Of a stretch of DNA of 64,000 nt, positions 11,764-21,325 are shown piece by piece. The notes beneath the pieces were generated by a model. The model was given only the letters and a program-made list of their open reading frames with translations. It searched no databases and was not told the origin of the DNA. How positions within the stretch are numbered: the stretch's first letter is position 1; each line of letters starts with the position of its first letter. Source of the stretch: Trichobilharzia szidati (taxonomy: Eukaryota > Platyhelminthes > Trematoda > Strigeidida > Schistosomatidae); NCBI GenBank assembly GCA_944472155.2, contig OX235272.1, positions 98,400,020-98,464,019 on the forward strand. The letters run 5' to 3'. A program made the position numbers and the translations under genes.

Positions 11764-13127
11764 GGGTCGTACCAGTGATTCGGGACACTTGGAAAATTTA
11801 CCATGTGTTCCTGGATATAAGGATAGTAGATGTTGGGTCTGGGTTGACGGTTAAAAAGCATAGCATCAAATGGTCTACCCATCCACGTGCTATCCGTCAT
11901 ACCAGTACACACTTTCGTGTTGGTTTTATAACTTAAACGAAATTGAGGGGGAAGGTGCTTTGGTTGCAAGACTTTGGGGGTTTTGGGGCCTGACTTTCTA
12001 TGAGGTGGAGCATACTGAAAACCACCAGATATACTTGTGTTTCGAGAGGAACTTTTCGTAAGAGGTGAGGGTTTTTTGACATTCTTTCTCTCCCCATCAT
12101 TAGTCTCAACCAGGCGAAATTTGTTCATCGTGGTGAGGTTACCACGTTTGGGTAAGAATTTCTTAGAACAGCTTGCAGCAGTTCTACCTATTTTAACATC
12201 TTTTGGTGAGACGTTATTTACAGGGGTACTGGTATCTAAATCAGTCCCTAGTTCCATTGCCATGCGTGGTTGTTGTGTGGTTTGCTGAATGCTAATGTCA
12301 GCATTAGGTGACTGTCGCTGTGCACGATCGGTTTCGGGTAATTCTAAGCTAGAGGGGGTGACCAGGTTATTACTCCGCATCATTCTGCGCTGACACGGTG
12401 TTTTATCCTGAGCTATGGTTATAGACTTATAACTGCTGTTCAGTCTTAGGTGATCCTGACACTTAGTAAACTTACTAGAATCAAGGGAATTACTGAACTT
12501 AAAAATAATGGGACAGTTAGCCTGGTTAGACTTTTTACGAAGTCTTTTGCATTCACATGGAACACTAGCCATGCCGCAACAAATCAAGACTTTGTGTTTC
12601 ACAGTCTTCAGAGGAAGAGAATCTGGGACATTGTAAACTATAGCCTGGTGAGAAGAGGTTATACGTCTCATCACCTCCGCAGCCAAGCAGTCAATCAGAT
12701 TTTCAGCCTTATTTAGGATGTCTGGAGACATTTTAGGATGCTTTCTTAACAGACAGGCTATTGGGTCTAAATCCTCAGGCTGGTTTTGAGTTACATCCAG
12801 TAAAGACTTAACCTGGCCAATATCAGGACGGCTCTCCGTGATATTTGAGATTGGTAGTGATATGCCATCAAACTGACCTAATTTTTCCTGAAGTTCAATT
12901 ACTTGCCTCTGGATATCTTTCACAAGGAGGTTTAATTTACAGAACTCAGAGTTCTCTAACAGAACATCTTTCATCTGTATCACAGGAGTGAGAATTGCTC
13001 TCAAGCCGTTTTGTGATCTAGTAGTTAATGCTGTATTACAGGGTGGTAATGCAGTTATAACCTCGGTTGAGGCACTATCTAAAACAACTGTGTTTCTACG
13101 AAAACGTTTTTTAGAAATTTGGACCAT
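11688..13127 (-). CDS. ORF1 nucleic-acid-binding protein of CR1-like element A
   Basis: This frame of 479 residues starts with MVQ and a basic KKRFRR stretch, as ORF1 of element B also begins with MVQ and basic residues. A short coiled-coil-like region (about residues 65-95) is followed by a conserved block (about 165-255) with IVYNVPD, the pair C-GMASVPC, RLRK, CPIIFKF and AQDKTPCQRR. Element B has the same blocks in the same order, which suggests an RRM-like RNA-binding domain of the kind found in ORF1 proteins. The C-terminal half is Pro- and basic-rich and shows no CCHC knuckle. It overlaps ORF2 by 76 nt. The frame is uninterrupted. Confidence 0.8.
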   Translation of the reverse strand: MVQISKKRFRRNTVVLDSASTEVITALPPCNTALTTRSQNGLRAILTPVIQMKDVLLENSEFCKLNLLVKDIQRQVIELQEKLGQFDGISLPISNITESRPDIGQVKSLLDVTQNQPEDLDPIACLLRKHPKMSPDILNKAENLIDCLAAEVMRRITSSHQAIVYNVPDSLPLKTVKHKVLICCGMASVPCECKRLRKKSNQANCPIIFKFSNSLDSSKFTKCQDHLRLNSSYKSITIAQDKTPCQRRMMRSNNLVTPSSLELPETDRAQRQSPNADISIQQTTQQPRMAMELGTDLDTSTPVNNVSPKDVKIGRTAASCSKKFLPKRGNLTTMNKFRLVETNDGERKNVKKPSPLTKSSSRNTSISGGFQYAPPHRKSGPKTPKVLQPKHLPPQFRLSYKTNTKVCTGMTDSTWMGRPFDAMLFNRQPRPNIYYPYIQEHMVNFPSVPNHWYDPWHLGPPHCTLTPMYRHPVRPPYHS

Positions 13128-13181
13128 AATTTCAAGGATTATATGACTATGAACAGTAAATGAATATCAGAGCAAACACGT

Positions 13182-13190
13182 GCAAAAATG
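13182..13190. repeat. 9-bp direct repeat left of the U array (target-site duplication candidate)
   Basis: The word gcaaaaatg occurs here immediately before unit U1 and again at 19924-19932 immediately after unit U4. Identical 9-bp flanks suggest that the array entered as a mobile unit. Confidence 0.75.
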
Positions 13191-14868
13191 GAAAAGCGAT
13201 ATAGGCAGATTTTGATTGGCTGTTGGCTAGCTGGCTTCTTATTGGTCTAAAATATAAGTTAAAATGGCAGTCTGTTTATTTTGACACGGAAAGTTACAGT
13301 CAGTTTAAAGTCAGTCTTAACTTACCATAATATAACGGCGTGTTAATTTTTTTGGTGTGAGTGTAGTGTGATAGTCACATGCTATTTGGATGCATTGGTG
13401 GTGTTGAAAGTACACTGAGATGTATGAGAATGTCTAGTAAGTGAATATAAGTTAACAATAATTTTGATGCATTTATTTTAAGTCCAAAATAGGATGTATG
13501 CATTTTTTGTTACTATGGGAATAGAATTCAACAAAAATTGCTAAACGTATAATGTGTCTTTAATTTTGGACATGTAGATATATGTATGTATTAAGTGATC
13601 TACTTTTTTAAGTTTTCAGTTTAGTGACCTGTGGGAATTGCACATACTAGGTCAACATAAATAAAGTAAATTTCTAATGTCACAAAAGTGGTATATAAGC
13701 AATGAAATACATACAACTGTTCATTTACTTGAAATCATTTTGTTGTGCACGTTAGGAATTGTTAGAACCATTAAATGATGTTGCAAATTACTCCTACTGC
13801 GTCTACTACACGAAATGTGTCATCTATATTGTCTGATGTAATGGCTATATTCCAAAGAATAATGCTTAGTTGTGTATTTTATACGTGGGTGCAACTTAAG
13901 CAAGCTTTTGATACATTTATGAAGGTAACAACTAAATTGTTCATTATTTCTTTGAAAGGAATCCAACACATCCTAACGGCTTGATTCAGGTAAAAAAGAC
14001 CCATCTGGCCCTATGGAATATAAGTTTGTGAGCTTTGAATGCACTTTTGGAGGTATAGTATAGTAAGCTTGGGACGCTTAAAATACCAACCTTGCAACAA
14101 TTCTCAGCAAAGTCTAACCAACGCGTCAATAATACCTTTTTACGGTAAATGAATATTTTATCTACTTCAAGTGAACCCAGCATGTACTGATAAGCAAAAC
14201 CAGTAGTTTCTCATCTACTCCTGAAAATGTCTACAAAAAGAACATGGTGTTGAATTAGTGTCAGTCATGCTGAAAACCAAACCTGAGTTCTAGACTGTGA
14301 AATTAAAGGGTCTATTTAAGAAAAGATCCAGAATTTACTGACTGTAGAACGTTGGAATTAGTGAGATTTAATTCAGCATTATGGTAAGCTTGGGAGGAGC
14401 AGAACCTGGACTAGAAGGGCTGCAATAAGGCTGATAAGCTACTTCTGATAATGCGTAGAATAAGAACAAGGTGCTGAATTGGTGCCAGTCATGATGATAA
14501 ACCAGCGCACAGTTCTACCTTAAGCAAATAATCCGTAACTGTTCTGCCACTGTTTGATCCAACAATGGCAGAACAGTTAAGGCGTTTAATTACTGAGAAA
14601 AGTTACTATATTAGTATAGTATGCGTGAATTGGCTCAATGATTGCAGATTTACCATAATCCTTAACTACCAACATAAAAACTGGGAACTGCAAGCTAAAA
14701 ATAAACGTCTTAGTAGCATCCAGTGACAAAAAACTGACCTACATACTCCAAAACAAGCAAAACGTTCGAAAAAACCTTTAAAATTCAATGGAAAACGAAT
14801 TCACGAAAACATATAACCAGTAGACGCAGGAACCCATCATGACCTTGAAACTGACTATAGCGTCTTTC
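13191..14868 (+). mobile_element. U unit 1 of a four-copy tandem array
   Basis: A unit of 1678 bp. The left end gaaaagcgatataggcag and the reverse complement of the right end, gaaagacgctatagtcag, agree at 14 of 18 positions, so the unit has imperfect terminal inverted repeats. With a 9-bp flank duplication and ends starting GAAA, a Mutator-type (MULE) non-autonomous DNA transposon is the best known fit, but that is inference. The longest frames (69 and 65 codons) have no recognisable domain. This copy has three private substitutions against U2-U4 (near 13255, 13672 and 14620). An internal diverged direct repeat (about 14185-14295 and 14430-14520) and a perfect hairpin (14537-14578) are present. 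Confidence 0.8.
14537..14578. other. Perfect 13-bp hairpin inside U, repeated in every unit
   Basis: Arms aactgttctgcca and tggcagaacagtt pair over 13 bp. After one C/A mismatch, tgtt and aaca add four more pairs, leaving the 6-nt loop tgatcc. The same hairpin lies at 16222-16263, 17907-17948 and 19592-19633. It could be a structural or protein-binding site; no function is known to me. Confidence 0.8.
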
Positions 14869-14875
14869 CAAAATG
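14869..14875. other. Spacer 1 between U units (caaaatg)
   Basis: Seven bases separate the end of U1 (gcgtctttc) from the start of U2 (gaaaagcg). The other spacers have the same length but different bases. Confidence 0.85.
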
Positions 14876-16553
14876 GAAAAGCGATATAGGCAGATTTTGA
14901 TTGGCTGTTGGCTAGCTGGCTTCTTATTGGTCTAAAATAGAAGTTAAAATGGCAGTCTGTTTATTTTGACACGGAAAGTTACAGTCAGTTTAAAGTCAGT
15001 CTTAACTTACCATAATATAACGGCGTGTTAATTTTTTTGGTGTGAGTGTAGTGTGATAGTCACATGCTATTTGGATGCATTGGTGGTGTTGAAAGTACAC
15101 TGAGATGTATGAGAATGTCTAGTAAGTGAATATAAGTTAACAATAATTTTGATGCATTTATTTTAAGTCCAAAATAGGATGTATGCATTTTTTGTTACTA
15201 TGGGAATAGAATTCAACAAAAATTGCTAAACGTATAATGTGTCTTTAATTTTGGACATGTAGATATATGTATGTATTAAGTGATCTACTTTTTTAAGTTT
15301 TCAGTTTAGTGACCTGTGGGAATTGCACATACTAGGTCAACATAAATAAAGTAAATTTCCTATGTCACAAAAGTGGTATATAAGCAATGAAATACATACA
15401 ACTGTTCATTTACTTGAAATCATTTTGTTGTGCACGTTAGGAATTGTTAGAACCATTAAATGATGTTGCAAATTACTCCTACTGCGTCTACTACACGAAA
15501 TGTGTCATCTATATTGTCTGATGTAATGGCTATATTCCAAAGAATAATGCTTAGTTGTGTATTTTATACGTGGGTGCAACTTAAGCAAGCTTTTGATACA
15601 TTTATGAAGGTAACAACTAAATTGTTCATTATTTCTTTGAAAGGAATCCAACACATCCTAACGGCTTGATTCAGGTAAAAAAGACCCATCTGGCCCTATG
15701 GAATATAAGTTTGTGAGCTTTGAATGCACTTTTGGAGGTATAGTATAGTAAGCTTGGGACGCTTAAAATACCAACCTTGCAACAATTCTCAGCAAAGTCT
15801 AACCAACGCGTCAATAATACCTTTTTACGGTAAATGAATATTTTATCTACTTCAAGTGAACCCAGCATGTACTGATAAGCAAAACCAGTAGTTTCTCATC
15901 TACTCCTGAAAATGTCTACAAAAAGAACATGGTGTTGAATTAGTGTCAGTCATGCTGAAAACCAAACCTGAGTTCTAGACTGTGAAATTAAAGGGTCTAT
16001 TTAAGAAAAGATCCAGAATTTACTGACTGTAGAACGTTGGAATTAGTGAGATTTAATTCAGCATTATGGTAAGCTTGGGAGGAGCAGAACCTGGACTAGA
16101 AGGGCTGCAATAAGGCTGATAAGCTACTTCTGATAATGCGTAGAATAAGAACAAGGTGCTGAATTGGTGCCAGTCATGATGATAAACCAGCGCACAGTTC
16201 TACCTTAAGCAAATAATCCGTAACTGTTCTGCCACTGTTTGATCCAACAATGGCAGAACAGTTAAGGCGTTTAATTACTGAGAAAAGTTACTATATTAGC
16301 ATAGTATGCGTGAATTGGCTCAATGATTGCAGATTTACCATAATCCTTAACTACCAACATAAAAACTGGGAACTGCAAGCTAAAAATAAACGTCTTAGTA
16401 GCATCCAGTGACAAAAAACTGACCTACATACTCCAAAACAAGCAAAACGTTCGAAAAAACCTTTAAAATTCAATGGAAAACGAATTCACGAAAACATATA
16501 ACCAGTAGACGCAGGAACCCATCATGACCTTGAAACTGACTATAGCGTCTTTC
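14876..16553 (+). mobile_element. U unit 2
   Basis: A 1678-bp copy of the same unit in the same orientation. I find no difference from U3 by eye. Both ends and the internal hairpin are intact. Confidence 0.85.
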
Positions 16554-16560
16554 AAAAATT
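16554..16560. other. Spacer 2 between U units (aaaaatt)
   Basis: Seven bases, different from spacers 1 and 3 although the flanking units are virtually identical. Confidence 0.85.
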
Positions 16561-18238
16561 GAAAAGCGATATAGGCAGATTTTGATTGGCTGTTGGCTAG
16601 CTGGCTTCTTATTGGTCTAAAATAGAAGTTAAAATGGCAGTCTGTTTATTTTGACACGGAAAGTTACAGTCAGTTTAAAGTCAGTCTTAACTTACCATAA
16701 TATAACGGCGTGTTAATTTTTTTGGTGTGAGTGTAGTGTGATAGTCACATGCTATTTGGATGCATTGGTGGTGTTGAAAGTACACTGAGATGTATGAGAA
16801 TGTCTAGTAAGTGAATATAAGTTAACAATAATTTTGATGCATTTATTTTAAGTCCAAAATAGGATGTATGCATTTTTTGTTACTATGGGAATAGAATTCA
16901 ACAAAAATTGCTAAACGTATAATGTGTCTTTAATTTTGGACATGTAGATATATGTATGTATTAAGTGATCTACTTTTTTAAGTTTTCAGTTTAGTGACCT
17001 GTGGGAATTGCACATACTAGGTCAACATAAATAAAGTAAATTTCCTATGTCACAAAAGTGGTATATAAGCAATGAAATACATACAACTGTTCATTTACTT
17101 GAAATCATTTTGTTGTGCACGTTAGGAATTGTTAGAACCATTAAATGATGTTGCAAATTACTCCTACTGCGTCTACTACACGAAATGTGTCATCTATATT
17201 GTCTGATGTAATGGCTATATTCCAAAGAATAATGCTTAGTTGTGTATTTTATACGTGGGTGCAACTTAAGCAAGCTTTTGATACATTTATGAAGGTAACA
17301 ACTAAATTGTTCATTATTTCTTTGAAAGGAATCCAACACATCCTAACGGCTTGATTCAGGTAAAAAAGACCCATCTGGCCCTATGGAATATAAGTTTGTG
17401 AGCTTTGAATGCACTTTTGGAGGTATAGTATAGTAAGCTTGGGACGCTTAAAATACCAACCTTGCAACAATTCTCAGCAAAGTCTAACCAACGCGTCAAT
17501 AATACCTTTTTACGGTAAATGAATATTTTATCTACTTCAAGTGAACCCAGCATGTACTGATAAGCAAAACCAGTAGTTTCTCATCTACTCCTGAAAATGT
17601 CTACAAAAAGAACATGGTGTTGAATTAGTGTCAGTCATGCTGAAAACCAAACCTGAGTTCTAGACTGTGAAATTAAAGGGTCTATTTAAGAAAAGATCCA
17701 GAATTTACTGACTGTAGAACGTTGGAATTAGTGAGATTTAATTCAGCATTATGGTAAGCTTGGGAGGAGCAGAACCTGGACTAGAAGGGCTGCAATAAGG
17801 CTGATAAGCTACTTCTGATAATGCGTAGAATAAGAACAAGGTGCTGAATTGGTGCCAGTCATGATGATAAACCAGCGCACAGTTCTACCTTAAGCAAATA
17901 ATCCGTAACTGTTCTGCCACTGTTTGATCCAACAATGGCAGAACAGTTAAGGCGTTTAATTACTGAGAAAAGTTACTATATTAGCATAGTATGCGTGAAT
18001 TGGCTCAATGATTGCAGATTTACCATAATCCTTAACTACCAACATAAAAACTGGGAACTGCAAGCTAAAAATAAACGTCTTAGTAGCATCCAGTGACAAA
18101 AAACTGACCTACATACTCCAAAACAAGCAAAACGTTCGAAAAAACCTTTAAAATTCAATGGAAAACGAATTCACGAAAACATATAACCAGTAGACGCAGG
18201 AACCCATCATGACCTTGAAACTGACTATAGCGTCTTTC
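16561..18238 (+). mobile_element. U unit 3
   Basis: A 1678-bp copy, apparently identical to U2 over the parts compared. Confidence 0.85.
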
Positions 18239-18245
18239 CCAAAAT
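18239..18245. other. Spacer 3 between U units (ccaaaat)
   Basis: Seven bases, again different from the other two spacers. All three share an AAAAT-like core that recalls the 9-bp flank word. Confidence 0.85.
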
Positions 18246-19923
18246 GAAAAGCGATATAGGCAGATTTTGATTGGCTGTTGGCTAGCTGGCTTCTTATTGG
18301 TCTAAAATAGAAGTTAAAATGGCAGTCTGTTTATTTTGACACGGAAAGTTACAGTCAGTTTAAAGTCAGTCTTAACTTACCATAATATAACGGCGTGTTA
18401 ATTTTTTTGGTGTGAGTGTAGTGTGATAGTCACATGCTATTTGGATGCATTGGTGGTGTTGAAAGTACACTGAGATGTATGAGAATGTCTAGTAAGTGAA
18501 TATAAGTTAACAATAATTTTGATGCATTTATTTTAAGTCCAAAATAGGATGTATGCATTTTTTGTTACTATGGGAATAGAATTCAACAAAAATTGCTAAA
18601 CGTATAATGTGTCTTTAATTTTGGACATGTAGATATATGTATGTATTAAGTGATCTACTTTTTTAAGTTTTCAGTTTAGTGACCTGTGGGAATTGCACAT
18701 ACTAGGTCAACATAAATAAAGTAAATTTCCTATGTCACAAAAGTGGTATATAAGCAATGAAATACATACAACTGTTCATTTACTTGAAATCATTTTGTTG
18801 TGCACGTTAGGAATTGTTAGAACCATTAAATGATGTTGCAAATTACTCCTACTGCGTCTACTACACGAAATGTGTCATCTATATTGTCTGATGTAATGGC
18901 TATATTCCAAAGAATAATGCTTAGTTGTGTATTTTATACGTGGGTGCAACTTAAGCAAGCTTTTGATACATTTATGAAGGTAACAACTAAATTGTTCATT
19001 ATTTCTTTGAAAGGAATCCAACACATCCTAACGGCTTGATTCAGGTAAAAAAGACCCATCTGGCCCTATGGAATATAAGTTTGTGAGCTTTGAATGCACT
19101 TTTGGAGGTATAGTATAGTAAGCTTGGGACGCTTAAAATACCAACCTTGCAACAATTCTCAGCAAAGTCTAACCAACGCGTCAATAATACCTTTTTACGG
19201 TAAATGAATATTTTATCTACTTCAAGTGAACCCAGCATGTACTGATAAGCAAAACCAGTAGTTTCTCATCTACTCCTGAAAATGTCTACAAAAAGAACAT
19301 GGTGTTGAATTAGTGTCAGTCATGCTGAAAACCAAACCTGAGTTCTAGACTGTGAAATTAAAGGGTCTATTTAAGAAAAGATCCAGAATTTACTGACTGT
19401 AGAACGTTGGAATTAGTGAGATTTAATTCAGCATTATGGTAAGCTTGCGAGGAGCAGAACCTGGACTAGAAGGGCTGCAATAAGGCTGATAAGCTACTTC
19501 TGATAATGCGTAGAATAAGAACAAGGTGCTGAATTGGTGCCAGTCATGATGATAAACCAGCGCACAGTTCTACCTTAAGCAAATAATCCGTAACTGTTCT
19601 GCCACTGTTTGATCCAACAATGGCAGAACAGTTAAGGCGTTTAATTACTGAGAAAAGTTACTATATTAGCATAGTATGCGTGAATTGGCTCAATGATTGC
19701 AGATTTACCATAATCCTTAACTACCAACATAAAAACTGGGAACTGCAAGCTAAAAATAAACGTCTTAGTAGCATCCAGTGACAAAAAACTGACCTACATA
19801 CTCCAAAACAAGCAAAACGTTCGAAAAAACCTTTAAAATTCAATGGAAAACGAATTCACGAAAACATATAACCAGCAGACGCAGGAACCCATCATGACCT
19901 TGAAACTGACTATAGCGTCTTTC
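18246..19923 (+). mobile_element. U unit 4
   Basis: A 1678-bp copy with two private substitutions (near 19448 and 19876). The second removes a stop, which creates a chance frame running out of the array at 19843-20175. Confidence 0.85.
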
Positions 19924-19932
19924 GCAAAAATG
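19924..19932. repeat. 9-bp direct repeat right of the U array
   Basis: The word gcaaaaatg, identical to 13182-13190. After it the sequence continues into the probable 5' leader of element A. Confidence 0.75.
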
Positions 19933-19969
19933 TCACCAATTTCGAACGTACCGCCAGATGAAGGTATTT

Positions 19970-20770
19970 ATAGGGTAAATAGGAGGGTTCCAATGACACT
20001 ACCTAGTACTACACCAGAGGTGATTGGGCTAGGTTCGGAAGTTACAGACCCCAGTCTAACTATTTGGGACCTGTTGTTAAGGAATGATTTAAGCTATCCC
20101 AATAGTGGATCACCTTATGTATTAGTAGTAAATGGTCGACACGGTCAAATGCCTTTGAGATGTCAAAGTAGATGACAAGCACTAGTTGTCGTCTGTCATG
20201 ACTGCTGGTCACAAGGTTAAAGAAGTTTAAGTAGCATGTTAAACATCATCTGGACTTTAGGAATGCATGTTGGTTCGGACTTATAATGTCGCAGCTAAGC
20301 ATATGCTTGATTAGGTTATCTTTTACTAGTCTCTTCATAATTCTAGATGCTCTATGTGATGTTGATCAGCCTGTAGTTACTGACTTTGGTTTAGGCATAA
20401 TAAACGTTGTTTTCTACATATCAGGGTAAGTTTGGGTTTCTAGGGACATTGTGAATTTTTTAAGCAGTAGTAAGGGAATGTCAGGGCCACCATATTTATA
20501 AAAATTGGATGATATGCCGTCAGTACCGGAACCTTTTGAGCATTTCAGGGTTCTCATAGTTTGTTTAATGTTAGTATAAGTAAATCCAACAGTACTAATT
20601 GAGTTTAGTGTGTGTGGAGATGGAGTTTGTGTCATATTAGTAGCAGGGTGTACATTGAGTAACCGGACTGTGGGCTTAAGGCAGTTACCCGCAAAAGTTG
20701 AGTTAAATAATTCACACATGTCTGCAGCGAATGGACTATTTTTACAATATTCAAGTTGAATACACGCACA
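19970..20770 (-). pseudogene. CR1-like reverse transcriptase fragment, decayed
   Basis: The minus-strand translation gives, in order, a GTDGISSNFYKYGG block and PLLLLKKF (about 20560-20450), a degenerate RIMKRLVKDNL block, FDISKAFDRVDH (about 20150) and TSGVV-GSVIGTLLFTL (about 20020-19975). Frameshifts and stops lie between them. The RT homology stops before the YADD motif, where the 5' end of element A begins. It closely resembles the CR1 fragment at 26466-26908. Confidence 0.7.
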
Positions 20771-21325
20771 AAAATAGATGGAAAATTTCTTTAATATTAC
20801 ATAATTGTAAAGGAAGAAAGAAAGAAAAAATAGAAGAAAATTTGCACAGCAGCCCATGTTATTTCCAATAATATGTATTTTTGCTGCAGGACTATCAGTT
20901 TTATGTATTTGTATGTGTGATTGTTCATGTCATGTGTCCATATGTGGTTCATATGTGGTGCAGAAGTGTGATTTTAATATCTAATATCTATAAAATCATT
21001 AAATGTAATACAAGAATCTTTTCAATTTTGAGCATTTGGATGTTGCTTACATATGTGAATCATAGGATATCAGCAATAGTCTTTAACATCGGAGATTTTA
21101 ATAAGGACAAAATGCTCTTTGCGTGTACATAGTGTGGAGCAATTAGAAGATATAGAATAAACAAAATTGTCACGTATTTTAGGAGGTTCATAACAGTACT
21201 ATAGGTTCAATTAGTATATATATATATGTGTATTAGTGTCATAATTTGTCTCGCAGTGTATTACAATAGATGGTAGTACAGTTAACGTTCACAGAGTAGT
21301 TTGATATGACAATAAATTTGCTACA
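20771..21325. other. AT-rich stretch, no gene seen
   Basis: This contains an A/G-rich run near 20810-20840 and a short (TA)n tract near 21216-21230. It lies downstream of the R2-clade element and may include its 3' untranslated part. No coding motif was seen. Confidence 0.4.

Larger units (their letters stand above)
8598..13181 (-). mobile_element. CR1-like non-LTR retrotransposon A, nearly complete
   Basis: This two-ORF element is read right to left: ORF1 (13127-11688), ORF2 (11763-9277, then broken to about 8845), and an AT-rich 3' untranslated region (about 8840-8600). The probable 5' leader continues across the U array, because 13182-13190 and 19932-19924 are the same 9-bp word. The leader therefore resumes at 19933 and likely ends near 19970, where a decayed CR1 RT begins. 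A second copy of its middle (A', 36014-38825) is almost identical. Confidence 0.85.

Noticed and set aside
13775..19238. Repeated small frames of 69 and 65 codons in every U unit
   Set aside because: They recur only because the DNA unit is repeated. They have no domain or start context, and the units carry too few substitutions to test selection.
19843..20175. 110-codon frame running out of U unit 4
   Set aside because: It is open only because one substitution removed a stop present in the other units. It crosses from U into the CR1 leader and an antisense RT region.
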